Assembly: GCF_029227915.1 (NCBI RefSeq)
Contig: NC_079885.1
Location: 14,645,001 to 14,705,000 of the forward strand
Reading direction: 5' to 3'
Source: Hydractinia symbiolongicarpus
Lineage: Eukaryota; Cnidaria; Hydrozoa; Anthoathecata; Hydractiniidae
Length of the DNA: 60,000 bases
The first letter of the stretch is position 1, and the number at the start of each line of letters is the position of its first letter. The position numbers were made by a program, and so were the translations under genes. Shown piece by piece: positions 12,168-22,885 of the stretch. Under the pieces are notes generated by a model. The model saw only the letters and a list, made by a program, of their open reading frames with translations. It searched no databases and was not told the DNA's origin.

Positions 12168-13077
12168 AGGACGTCCAAAGTCCTTTTCCTTGACGCCATG
12201 GCTATAGAACACTGTCAACTACGCGCACAGTCCTTTAAATGCTGTAATATTGCCTTTTGTAGCCAAATAAAGGCTTTACACGTAAACCACGTGCTTCCAC
12301 GCTCCCAACCAGGCTACCATTGGTCTAGTGTTTTCAGTCTCAATGTAATATGACGTCCCAAGTCATTTTCCTTGGCGCCATGGCTTTAGAACACTTTTAA
12401 CTCCGTGCACAGCCCTCTAAAGGCTGTAATATGGCCATTTAAAGTTAAATAAAGGCTTTAAACGTAAACACTGTCGTTCCAACTGCCTGCGCAGGTTACC
12501 ATAGGAGTAGTCCTTCCAGTCTCAATGGACTATGACGTTCCAAGTCTTTTTCCTTGGCGCCATGACTATAGAACACTGTTAACTACGTGCACAGCCCTCT
12601 AAAGGCAGTAATATGGCCATTTGCAGCCTAATAAAGGCCTTACACGTAAATCACGTTCTTCCACGTCCCCAGCAAGGCTACCAATGGTCTAGTGTTCCCA
12701 GTCTTAATGGAATAAGATGTCCAAAGTCCTTTTCCTTGACGCCATGGCTATAGAACACTGTCAACTACGTGCACAGCCCTCTAAAGGCTGTAATATTGCC
12801 TTTTGTAGCCAAATAAAGGCTTTACACGGAAATAACGTGGTTCCACCACCCTTCGCGGGATACCATTAGTCTAGTCCTTCCAGTCTCAATGGACTATGAC
12901 GTGCCAAGTCATTTTCCTTGGCGTCATGGCTTTAGCACACTGTTAACTCCCTGCACGGCCCTCTAAAGGCTGTAATATGCCCATTTGCAGCCTATTAAAT
13001 GCCTTATACGTAAATACTGTCGCTCCACCAGCCTGCGCAAGTTACCATTTGTGTAGTCCTTCCAGTCTCAATGGACT
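12168..13077 (+). repeat. 910-bp five-monomer cassette, copy 2
   Basis: Tandem repeat of 11258-12167 with single-base changes, such as 'catttaaagttaaat', 'gccatgactatag' and 'aataagatgtcc'. The fifth monomer (12896) starts as T3 but ends as a T12-preceding monomer ('ctgtcgctccaccagcc'), so the cassette leads straight into T12 copy 4. Confidence 0.8.
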
Positions 13078-13259
13078 ATGACGTCCCAAGTCGTGTTCTT
13101 TGTCGCCGTGACGTTTAAAAACCCGCAAGTACGCGCACAGTCCTCTAAATGCTATAGTATGGCTTTTGTAAGTCTAAAAAAGGCCTTACTCGTAAATCAC
13201 GTGCTTCCACTCTCCAAACCAGGCTACCAATGGTGTACCTTTCCAACTATCATTGAACT
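13078..13259 (+). repeat. Divergent monomer T12, copy 4
   Basis: Carries private changes against copies 1-3: 'gtgttctttgtcgcc', 'ctaaatgctatag', 'gccttactcgtaaatc' and 'tttccaactatc'. The 'ctaaatgctatag' change is shared with copy 5, which groups copies 4 and 5. Confidence 0.9.
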
Positions 13260-13464
13260 ACGACGTCCCAATTCCTTTTCCTTGGCGCTTTAGCGTTAAA
13301 ACACATTTAACTACGTGCACGGCCCTTTGAACGCTGTAATATGGCCATTTGCATCCTATTAAAGGCCTTATACGTAAATACTGTCGCTCCACCTGCCTGC
13401 GCAAGTTACCATTGGTCTAGTGTTTTCAGTCTCAATGTAATATGACGTCCCAAGTCATTTTCCT
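13260..13464 (+). repeat. T4 monomer and start of T1 after T12 copy 4
   Basis: Standard T4 with private 'catttgcatcctatt', then the first bases of the T1 monomer in which the next duplicated block begins. Confidence 0.75.
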
Positions 13465-15060
13465 TGGCGCCATGGCTTTAGAACACTTTTAACTCCGTGC
13501 ACAGCCCTCTAAAAGCTGTAATATGGCCATTTGCAGTTAAATAAAGGCTTTAAACGTAAACACTGTCGTTCCAACTGCCTGCGCAGGTTTCCATTGGTCT
13601 AGTCCTTCCAGTCCCAATGGGCTACAACGTCCCAAGTCGTTTTCTTTGGCACCTTGGCGTTAGAAGACCGGCAACTACGCGCACAGTCCTCTAAATGCTG
13701 TAACATGGCCTTTTACAGACTAATAAAGGTCTTACACGCAAATCACGTTCTTCCACGTCCCCAGCAAGGCTACCATTGGTCTAGTGTTTTCAGTCTCAAT
13801 GTAATATGACGTGCCAAGTCATTTTCCTTGGCGCCATGGCTTTAGCACACTGTTAATTTCGTGCACGGCCCTCTAAAGGCTGTAATATAGCCATTTGCAG
13901 CCTATTAAAGGCCTTACACGTAAATCACGTTCTTTCACGTCCCCAGCAAGGCTACCAATGGTCTAGTGTTCGCAGTCTTAATGGAATATGACGTCCAAAG
14001 TTCTTTTCCTTGACGCCATAGCTATAGAAGACTGTCAACTACGCGCACAGTCCTTTAAATGCTGTAATATTGCCTTTTGTAGCCAAATAAAGGCCTTACA
14101 CGTAAACCATGTGCTTCCACGCTCCCAACCAGGCTACCATTGGTCTAGTGTTTTCAGTCTCAATGTAATACGACGTCCCAATTCCTTTTCCTTGGCGCTT
14201 TAGCGTTAAAACACATTTAACTACGTGCATGGCCCTTTGAACGCTGTAATATGGCCATTTGCAGCCTATTAAAGGCCTTATACGTAAATACTGTCGCTCC
14301 ACCTGCCTGCGCAAGTTACCATTGGTCTAGTGTTTTCAGTGTCAATGTAATATGACGTCCCAAGTCATTTTCCTTGGCGCCATGGCTTTAGAACACTTTT
14401 AACTCCGTGCACAGCCCTCTAAAGGCTGTAATATGGCCATTTGCAGTTAAATAAAGGCTTTAAACGTAAACACTGTCGTTCCAACTGCCTGCGCAGGTTA
14501 CCATAGGAGTAGTCCTTCCAGTCTCAATGGACTATGACGTCCCAAGTCCTTTTCCTTGGCGCCATGGCTATAGAACACTGTTAACTACGTGCACAGCCCT
14601 CTAAAGGCAGTAATATGGCCATTTGCAGCCTAATAAAGGCCTTACACGTAAATCACGTTCTTCCACGTCCCCAGCAAGGCTACCATTGGTCTAGTGTTTT
14701 CAGTCTCAATGTAATATGACGTCCCAAGTCATTTTCCTTGGCGCCATGGCTTTAGAACACTTTTAACTCGGTGCACAGCCCTCTAAAGGCTGTAATATGG
14801 CCATTTGCAGTTAAATAAAGGCTTTAAACGTAAACACTGTCGTTCCAACTGCCTGCGCAGGTTAGCATAGGAGTAGTCCTTCCAGTCTCAATGGACTATG
14901 ACGTCCCAAGTCCTTTTCCTTGGCGCCATGGCTATAGAACACTGTTAACTACGTGCACAGCCCTCTAAAGGCAGTATTATGGCCATTTGCAGCCTAATAA
15001 AGGCCTTACACGTAAATCACGTTCTTCCACGTCCCCAGCAAGGCTACCAATGGTCTAGTG
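13465..15060 (+). repeat. Left-domain block c, copy 1 (1820-bp period)
   Basis: Matches 15285-16880 at an offset of 1820 bp, exactly 10 monomers. Shared private variants include 'ctctaaaagctg' (13507 and 15327), 'caatgggctac' (13615 and 15435), 'cagtgtcaatg' (14338 and 16158) and 'gcagtattatgg' (14973 and 16793). The T2 monomer at 13988 carries 'acgccatagc', also seen at 15080 and 15808. Confidence 0.87.
14352..14533 (+). repeat. Reference monomer, type T1
   Basis: T1 is one of the commonest types. Diagnostic sites are 'ctttagaacacttttaac' in the 5' half and 'gcagttaaataaagg', 'aaacactgtcgttcc' and the 10-bp palindrome 'cctgcgcagg' in the 3' half, ending in 'ataggagtagtcc'. Its 5' half is often joined to other 3' halves, for example the 'ggtgttatacgtaaatagcg' tail (called T1/T11 here) or a T5 tail. 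Confidence 0.9.
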
Positions 15061-15284
15061 TTCGCAGTCTTAATGGAATATGACGTCCAAAGTTCTTTTC
15101 CTTGACGCCATAGCTATAGAAGACTGTCAACTACGCGCACAGTCCTTTAAATGCTGTAATATTGCCTTTTGTAGCCAAATAAAGGCCTTACACGTAAACC
15201 ATGTGCTTCCACGCTCCCAACCAGGCTACCATTGGTCTAGTGTTTTCAGTCTCAATGTAATACGACGTCCCAATTCCTTTTCCT
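15061..15284 (+). repeat. Spacer between block c copies (T2 monomer)
   Basis: About 1.2 monomers, mostly the T2 monomer at 15080 with 'acgccatagc'. It is itself a near copy of the T2 at 13988 (6 monomers away) and 15808 (4 monomers away). Confidence 0.75.
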
Positions 15285-16880
15285 TGGCGCCATGGCTTTA
15301 GAACACTTTTAACTCCGTGCACAGCCCTCTAAAAGCTGTAATATGGCCATTTGCAGTTAAATAAAGGCTTTAAACGTAAACACTGTCGTTCCAACTGCCT
15401 GCGCAGGTTTCCATTGGTCTAGTCCTTCCAGTCCCAATGGGCTACAACGTCCCAAGTCGTTTTCTTTGGCACCTTGGCGTTAGAAGAACGGCAACTACGC
15501 GCACAGTCCTCTAAATGCTGTAACATGGCCTTTTACAGACTAATAAAGGTCTTACACGCAAATCACGTTCTTCCACGTCCCCAGCAAGGCTACCATTGGT
15601 CTAGTGTTTTCAGTCTCAATGTAATATGACGTGCCAAGTCATTTTCCTTGGCGCCATGGCTTTAGCACACTGTTAATTTCGTGCACGGCCCTCTAAAGGC
15701 TGTAATATAGCCATTTGCAGCCTAATAAAGGCCTTACACGTAAATCACGTTCTTTCACGTCCCCAGCAAGGCTACCAATGGTCTAGTGTTCGCAGTCTTA
15801 ATGGAATATGACGTCCAAAGTTCTTTTCCTTGACGCCATAGCTATAGAAGACTGTCAACTACGCGCACAGTCCTTTAAATGCTGTAATATTGCCTTTTGT
15901 AGCCAAATAAAGGCCTTACACGTAAACCATGTGCTTCTACGCTCCCAACCAGGCTACCATTGGTCTAGTGTTTTCAGTCTCAATGTAATACGACGTCCCA
16001 ATTCCTTTTCCTTGGCGCTTTAGCGTTAAAACACATTTAACTACGTGCATGGCCCTTTGAACGCTGTAATATGGCCATTTGCAGCCTATTAAAGGCCTTA
16101 TACGTAAATACTGTCGCTCCACCTGCCTGCGCAAGTTAGCATTGGTCTAGTGTTTTCAGTGTCAATGTAATATGACGTCCCAAGTCATTTTCCTTGGCGC
16201 CATGGCTTTAGAACACTTTTAACTCCGTGCACAGCCCTCTAAAGGCTGTAATATGGCCATTTGCAGTTAAATAAAGGCTTTAAACGTAAACACTGTCGTT
16301 CCAACTGCCTGCGCAGGTTACCATAGGAGTAGTCCTTCCAGTCTCAATGGACTATGACGTCCCAAGTCCTTTTCCTTGGCGCCATGGCTATAGAACACTG
16401 TTAACTACGTGCACAGCCCTCTAAAGGCAGTAATATGGCCATTTGCAGCCTAATAAAGGCCTTACACGTAAATCACGTTCTTCCACGTCCCCAGCAAGGC
16501 TACCATTGGTCTAGTGTTTTCAGTCTCAATGTAATATGACGTCCCAAGTCATTTTCCTTGGCGCCATGGCTTTAGAACACTTTTAACTCCGTGCACAGCC
16601 CTCTAAAGGCTGTAATATGGCCATTTGCAGTTAAATAAAGGCTTTAAACGTAAACACTGTCGTTCCAACTGCCTGCGCAGGTTAGCATAGGAGTAGTCCT
16701 TCCAGTCTCAATGGACTATGACGTCCCAAGTCCTTTTCCTTGGCGCCATGGCTATAGAACACTGTTAACTACGTGCACAGCCCTCTAAAGGCAGTATTAT
16801 GGCCATTTGCAGCCTAATAAAGGCCTTACACGTAAATCACGTTCTTCCACGTCCCCAGCAAGGCTACCAATGGTCTAGTG
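15285..16880 (+). repeat. Left-domain block c, copy 2
   Basis: Second copy of 13465-15060. Differences seen are single bases: 'gaagaacggc' against 'gaagaccggc', 'gtgcttctacgc' against 'gtgcttccacgc', and 'gcctaataaagg' against 'gcctattaaagg' in the T3 monomer. Confidence 0.87.
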
Positions 16881-17081
16881 TTCCCAGTCTTAATGGAATA
16901 AGACGTCCAAAGTCCTTTTCCTTGACGCCATGGCTATAGAACACTGTCAACTACGTGCACAGCCCTGTAAAGGCTGTAATATGGCCATTTGCAGCCTATT
17001 AAAGGCCTTAAACGTAAATACTGTCACTCCACCTGCCTGCGCAAGTTACCATTGGTGTAGTCCTTCCAGTCTCAATAGACT

Positions 17082-17263
17082 ATGACGTCCCAAGTCGTTT
17101 TCTTTGTCGCCGTGACGTTAAAAAACCCGCAAGTACGCGCACAGTCCTCTAAATGCTATAGTATGGCTTTTGTAAGTCTAAAAAAGGCCTTACGCGTAAA
17201 TCACGTGCTTCCACTCTCCAAACCAGGCTACCAATGGTGTACCTTTCCGACTATCATTGAACT
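17082..17263 (+). repeat. Divergent monomer T12, copy 5 (last in the window)
   Basis: Shares 'ctaaatgctatag' with copy 4 and has private changes 'gtcgttttctttgtcgcc' and 'gttaaaaaacccgc'. It is followed by T4, T1, T9, T10, T2 as at 5913 and 10348. No T12 occurs to the right of it. Confidence 0.9.
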
Positions 17264-18553
17264 ACGACGTCCCAATTCCTTTTCTTTGGCGCTTTAGCGT
17301 TAAAACACATTTAACTACGTGCACGGCCCTTTGAACGCTGTAATATGGCCATTTGCAGCCTATTAAAGGCCTTATACGTAAATACTGTCGCTCCACTTGC
17401 CTGCGCAAGTTACCATTGGTCTAGTGTTTTCAGTCTCAATGTAATATGACGTCCCAAGTCATTTTCCTTGGCGCCATGGCTTTAGAACACTTTTAACTCC
17501 GTGCACAGCCCTCTAAAGGCTGTAATAAGGCCATTTGCAGTTAAATAAAGGCTTTAAACGTAAACACTGTCGTTCCAACTGCCTGCGCAGGTAAGCATAG
17601 GAGTAGTCCTTCCAGTCTCAATGGACTATGACGTCCCAAGTCCTTTTCCTTGGCGCCATGGCGATAGAACACTGTCAACAACGTGCACAGCCCTCTAAAG
17701 TCAGTAATATGGCCTTTTGCGGCCTAATAAAGCCTTTACACGAAAATACCGTGATTCCACCACCCTCCGCGGGATACCATTGGTCTAGTCCTTCCAGTCC
17801 CAATGGACTACAACGTCCCAAGTCGTTTTCTTTCGCACCTTGGCGTTAGAAGACCGGCAACTACGCGCACAGTCCTCTAAATGCTGTAATATGGCCTTTT
17901 ACAGACTAATAAAGGTCTTACACGCAAATCACGTTCTTCCACGCCCCAAGCAAGATTACCAATGGTCTACTGTTCCCAGTCTTAATGGAATATGACGTCT
18001 CAAGTCCTTTTCCTTGGCGCCATGGCTATAGAAGACTGTCAACTACGCGCACAGTCCTTTAAATGCTGTAATATTGCCTTTTGTAGCCAAATAAAGGCCT
18101 TACACGTAAACCACGTGCTTCCACGCTCCCAACCAGGCTACCATTGGTCTAGTGTTTTCAGTCTCAATGTAATACGACGTCCCAATTCCTTTTCCTTGGC
18201 GCCATGGCTTTAGAACACTTTTAACTCCGTGCACGGCCCTCTAAATGCTGTAACATGGCCTTTTGCAGACTAATAAAGGCTTTAAACGTAAATACTGTCG
18301 TTCCAACTGCCTGCGCAAGTTACCATAGGAGTAGTCCTTCCAGTCTCAATGGACTATGACGTCCCAAGTCCTTTTCCTTGGCGCCATGGCTATAGAACAC
18401 TGTTAACTACGTGCACAGCCCTCTAAAGGCAGTAATATGGCCATTTGCAGCCTAATAAAGGTGTTATACGTAAATCACGTTCTTCCACGTCCCCAGCAAG
18501 GCTACCAATGGTCTAGTGTTCCCAGCCTTAATGGAAAAAGACGTCCAAAGTCC

Positions 18554-18556
18554 TTT
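18554..18556 (+). other. 1-bp deletion in a T run
   Basis: 'gtcctttccttg' has three Ts where other monomers have four ('gtccttttccttg'). The next monomer starts one base early (18719). Confidence 0.88.
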
Positions 18557-18900
18557 CCTTGACGCCATGGCTATAGAACACTGTCAACTACGTGCACAGC
18601 CCTCTAAAGTCAGTAATACGGCCTTTTGCGGCCTAATAAAGCCTTTACACGAAAATACCGTGATTCCACCACCCTCCGCGGGATACCATTGGTCTAGTCC
18701 TTCCAGTCCCAATGGACTACAACGTCCCAAGTCGTTTTCTTTGGCACCTTGGCGTTAGAAGACCGGCAACTACGCGCACAGTCCTCTAAATGCTGTAACA
18801 TGGCCTTTTACAGACTAATAAAGGTCTTACACGCAAATCACGTTTTTCCACGCCCCAAGCAAGGTTACCAATGGTTTAGTGTTCCCAGTCTTAATGGAAT

Positions 18901-20608
18901 ATGACGTCTCAAGTCCTTTTCCTTGGCGCTTTAGCGTTAAAACAATTTTTTACTACGTGCACAGACCTCTAAATGCTGTAATATTGCCTTTTGCAGCCAA
19001 ATAAAGGCTTAACACGTAAATAACGTGGTTCCACCACCCTTCGCGGGATACCATTAGTCTAGTGTTTTCAGTCTCAATGTAATACGACGTCCCATTTCCT
19101 TTTCCTTGGCGCTTTAGCGTTAAAACACATTTAACTACGTGCACGGCCCTTTGAACGCTGTAATATGGCCATTTGCAGCCTATTAAAGGCCTTATACGTA
19201 AACACTGTCGTTCCAACTGCCTGCGCAGGTTACCATAGGAGTAGTCCTTCCAGTCTCAATGGACTTTGACGTCCCAAGTCCTTTTCCTTGACGCCATGGT
19301 TATAGAAGACTGTCAACTACGCGCACAGACCTCTAAATGCTGTAATATTGCCTTTTGCAGCCAAATAAAGGCTTAACACGTAAATAACGTGGTTCCACCA
19401 CCCTTCGCGGGATACCATTAGTCTAGTGTTTTCAGTCTCAATGTAATACGACGTCCCAATTCCTTTTCCTTGGCGCTTTAGCGTTTAAACACATTTAACT
19501 ACGTGCACGGCCGTTTGAACGCTGTAATATGGCCATTTGCAGCCTAATAAAGGTGTTATACGTAAATAGCGTCGTTCCACCTGCCTGCGCAGGTTACCAT
19601 AGGAGTAGTCCTTCCAGTGTCAATAAACGAAGACGTCCCAAGTCCTTTTCCTTGGCGTCATGGCTTTAGAACAATGTTAACTACGTGCACAGCCCTCTAA
19701 AGGCAGTAATATGGCCATTTGGAGCCTAATAAAGGTCTGACACGTAAATCACGTTCTTCCACGTCCCCAGCAAGGCTACCAATGGTCTAGTGTTCCCAGT
19801 CTTAATGGAATAAGACGTCCAAAGTCCTTTTCTTTGACGCCATGGCTATAGAACACTGTCAACTACGCGCACAGTCCTTTAAATGCTGTAATATTGCCTT
19901 TTGTAGCCAAATAAAGGCTTTACACGGAAATAACGTGGTTCCACCACCCTTCGCGGGATACCATTAGTCTAGTCCTTCCAGTCTCAATGGACTATGACGT
20001 GCCAAGTCATTTTCCTTGGCGCCATGGCTTTAGCACACTGTTAATTTCGTGCACGGCCCTCTAAAGGCTGTAATATAGCCATTTGCAGCCTATTAAAGGC
20101 CTTACACGTAAATCACGTTCTTCCACGTCCCCAGCAAGGCTACCAATGGTCTAGTGTTCGCAGTCTTAATGGAATATGACGTCCAAAGTCCTTTTCCTTG
20201 ACGCCATGGCTATAGAAGACTGTCAACTACGCGCACAGTCCTTTAAATGCTGTAATATTGCCTTTTGTAGCCAAATAAAGGCCTTACACGTAAACCACGT
20301 GCTTCCACGCTCCCAACCAGGCTACCATTGGTCTAGTGTTTTCAGTCTCAATGTAATACGACGTCCCAATTCCTTTTCCTTGGCGCTTTAGCGTTAAAAC
20401 ACATTTAACTACGTGCACGGCCCTTTGAACGCTGTAATATGGCCATTTGCAGCCTATTAAAGGCCTTATACGTAAATACTCTCGCTCCACCTGCCTGCGC
20501 AAGTTACCATTGGTCTAGTGTTCCCAGTCTTAATGGAATAAGACGTCGAAAGTCCTTTTCTTTGACGCCATGGCTATAGAACACTGTCAACTACGCGCAC
20601 AGTCCTTT
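18901..20608 (+). repeat. Transition zone rich in chimeric monomers
   Basis: Holds the first T5 (18901), then T4/T1 (19084), T2/T5 (19266), T4/T11 (19448), T6/T7 (19630), T8 (19812), T3 (19994), T2 (20176), T4 (20358) and the start of a T8/T9 chimera (20540). Most of the first half are 5'/3' hybrids switching near monomer position 85-110. The T8 monomer at 19812 still has the left-domain 'gtccaaag' start, while 'catttggagcc' and 'gtcgaaag' first appear here, so left and right variants meet in this stretch. Confidence 0.75.
18946..18951 (+). other. 1-bp insertion in a T run in the first T5 monomer
   Basis: 'aacaattttttactacg' has six Ts where other T5 monomers have 'cactttttactacg' with five. 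It restores the register lost at 18554, so monomers from 19084 are back in phase. Confidence 0.85.
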
Positions 20609-21187
20609 AAATGCTGTAATATTGCCTTTTGTAGCCAAATAAAGGCTTTACACGGAAATAACGTGGTTCCACCACCCTCCGCGGGATACAATTGGTCTAG
20701 TCCTTCCAGTCCCAATGGACTACAACGTCCCAAGTCGTTTTCTTTGGCACCTTGACGTTAGAAGACCGGCAACTACGCGCACAGTCCTCTAAATGCTGTA
20801 ACATGGCCTTTTACAGACTAATAAAGGTCTTACACGCAAATCACGTTCTTCCACGTCCCCAGCAAGGCTACCAATGGTCTAGTGTTCGCAGTCTTAATGG
20901 AATATGACGTCCAAAGTCCTTTTCCTTGACGCTTTAGCGTTAAAACACTTTTTACTACGTGCACAGACCTCTAAATGCTGTAATATTGCCTTTTGCAGCC
21001 AAATAAAGGCTTAACACGGAAATAACGTGGTTCCACCACCCTTCGCGGGATACCATTAGTCTAGTCCTTCCAGTCTCAATGGACTATGACGTGCCAAGTC
21101 ATTTTCCTTGGCGCCATGGCTTTAGCACACTGTTAATTTCGTGCACGGCCCTCTAAAGGCTGTAATATAGCCATTTGCAGCCTATTA

Positions 21188-21193
21188 AAGGTA
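21188..21193 (+). other. 9-bp deletion private to copy 1
   Basis: 'cctattaaaggtaaatcacg' lacks the nine bases 'ccttacacg' present in the equivalent T3 monomers near 31920 and 54745. It explains the change of offset from 10727 to 10736 between copies 1 and 2. Confidence 0.88.
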
Positions 21194-22869
21194 AATCACG
21201 TTCTTCCACGTTCCCAGCAAGGCTACCAATGGTCTAGTGTTCGCAGTCTTAATGGAATATGACGTCCAAAGTCCTTTTCCTTGACGCCATGGCTATAGAA
21301 GACTGTCAACTACGCGCAAAGACCTCTAAATGCTGTAATATTGCCTTTTGCAGCCAAATAAAGGCTTAACACGTAAATAACGTGGTTCCACCACCCTTCG
21401 CGGGATACCATTAGTCTAGTGTTTTCAGTCTCAATGTAATACGACGTCCCAATTCCTTTTCCTTGGCGCTTTAGCGTTAAAACACATTTAACTACGTGCA
21501 CGGCCCTTTGAACGCTGTAATATGGCCATTTGCAGCTTAATAAAGGCTTTACACGGAAATAACGTGGTTCCACCACCCTTCGCGGGATACCATTAGTCTA
21601 GTCCTTCCAGTCTCAATGGACTATGACGTGCCAAGTCATTTTCCTTGGCGTCATGGCTTTAGAACAATGTTAACTCCGTGCACAGCCCTCTAAATGCTGT
21701 AACATGGCCTTTTGCAGACTAATAAAGGCTTTAAACGTAAATACTGTCGTTCCAACTGCCTACGCAGGTTACCATAGGAGTAGTCCTTCCAGTCTCAATG
21801 GACTATGACGTCCCAAGTCCTTTTCCTTGGCGCCATGGCTATAGAACACTGTTAACTACGTGCACAGCCCTCTAAAGGCAGTAATATGGCCATTTGGAGC
21901 CTAATAAAGGCCTGACACGTAAATCACGTTCTTCCACGTCCCCAGCAAGGCTACCAATGGTCTAGTGTTCCCAGTCTTAATGAAATAAGAGGTCGAAAGT
22001 CCTTTTCTTTGACGCCATGGCTATAGAACACTGTCAACTACGCGCACAGTCCTTTAAATGCTGTAATATTGCCTTTTGTAGCCAAATAAAGGCTTTACAC
22101 GGAAATAACGTGGTTCCACCACCCTTCGCGGGATACCATTAGTCTAGTCCTTCCAGTCTCAATGGACTATGACGTGCCAAGTCATTTTCCTTGGCGCCAT
22201 GGCTTTAGCACACTGTTAATTTCGTGCACGGCCCTCTAAAGGCTGTAATATAGCCATTTGCAGCCTATTAAAGGCCTTACACGTAAATCACGTTCTTCCA
22301 CGTCCCCAGCAAGGCTACCAATGGTCTGGTGTTCGCAGTCTTAATGGAATATGACGTCCAAAGTCCTTTTCCTTGACGCCATGGCTATAGAACACTGTCA
22401 ACTACGTGCACAGCCCTCTAAAGGCTGTAATATTGCCTTTTGTAGCCAAATAAAGGCTTTACACGGAAATAACGTGGTTCCACCACCCTTCGCGGGATAC
22501 CATTAGTCTAGTCCTTCCAGTCTCAATAGACTATGACGTCCCAAGTCCTTTTCCTCGGCGCCATGGCTTTAGAACACTTTTAACTCCGTGCACAGCCCTC
22601 TAAAGGCTGTAATATGGCCATTTGCAGCCTAATAAAGGTGTTATACGTAAATACTGTCGTTCCAACTGCCTGCGCAGGTTACCACAGGAGTAGTCCTTCC
22701 AGTCTCAATGGACTATGACGTCCCAAGTCCTTTTCCTTGACGCCATGGCTATAGAACACTGTCAACTACGCGCACAGTCCTTTAAATGCTGTAATATTGC
22801 CTTTTGTAGCCAAATAAAGGCTTTACACGGAAATAACGTGGTTCCACCACCCTTCGCGGGATACCATTA

Positions 22870-22885
22870 GTCTAGTTTTCCAGTC
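22870..22885 (+). other. 1-bp deletion shared by large-block copies 1 and 3
   Basis: 'tctagttttccag' replaces 'tctagtccttccag'. The same form occurs near 56440 in copy 3 and is missing from copy 2, because the monomers carrying it were lost there. It is a useful marker of common descent. Confidence 0.85.

Larger units (their letters stand above)
1..18900 (+). repeat. Left domain of the array (T12-containing, older-looking variants)
   Basis: This part differs from the rest in its monomer inventory. It holds all five T12 monomers. Its first half uses a T3 variant with 'gcagcttattaaagg', replaced from about 13.9 kb by the 'tatagccatttgcagcc' form. Its T8-like monomers begin 'gtccaaag' instead of 'gtcgaaag', and its T7-like monomers read 'catttgcagcc' instead of 'catttggagcc'. 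T5 monomers are absent. Cassettes here are 5-mers (T2-T1-T7-T8-T3) and T12-T4-T1-T9-T10-T2 strings. The boundary is a gradient over several kb, so the end point is approximate. Confidence 0.8.
16881..18900 (+). repeat. End of left domain: T8/T4, T12 string, T7, T9, T10
   Basis: Monomer order from 16900 is a T8/T4 chimera, T12 (17082), T4, T1, T9, T10, T2, T1/T6, T7, T8/T9 chimera (18538) and T10 (18719). The stretch 17628-18355 follows the same order as 6459-7186. The chimera at 18538 is followed by a second T10, so a T9-T10 dimer appears twice within 1.1 kb. Confidence 0.78.

Noticed and set aside
18516-18758. 80-codon open frame with an upstream start
   Set aside because: Its extended start results from the 1-bp deletion in the T run at 18554 and an A for T change just upstream. 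It is a frameshifted satellite frame.
21310-21576. Minus-strand open frames of 63-92 codons over T4, T5 and T2 monomers
   Set aside because: The same products recur wherever the same chimeric monomers recur. They are by-products of the repeat, with no family resemblance that I can recognise.
22128-22137. CENP-B box, suggested by 'cttcgcggga' in T5 and T8 monomers
   Set aside because: The box requires TTCG, four bases, A, two bases, then CGGG. Here TTCG and CGGGA are directly adjacent, so the spacing is wrong. The other monomer types do not fit either.
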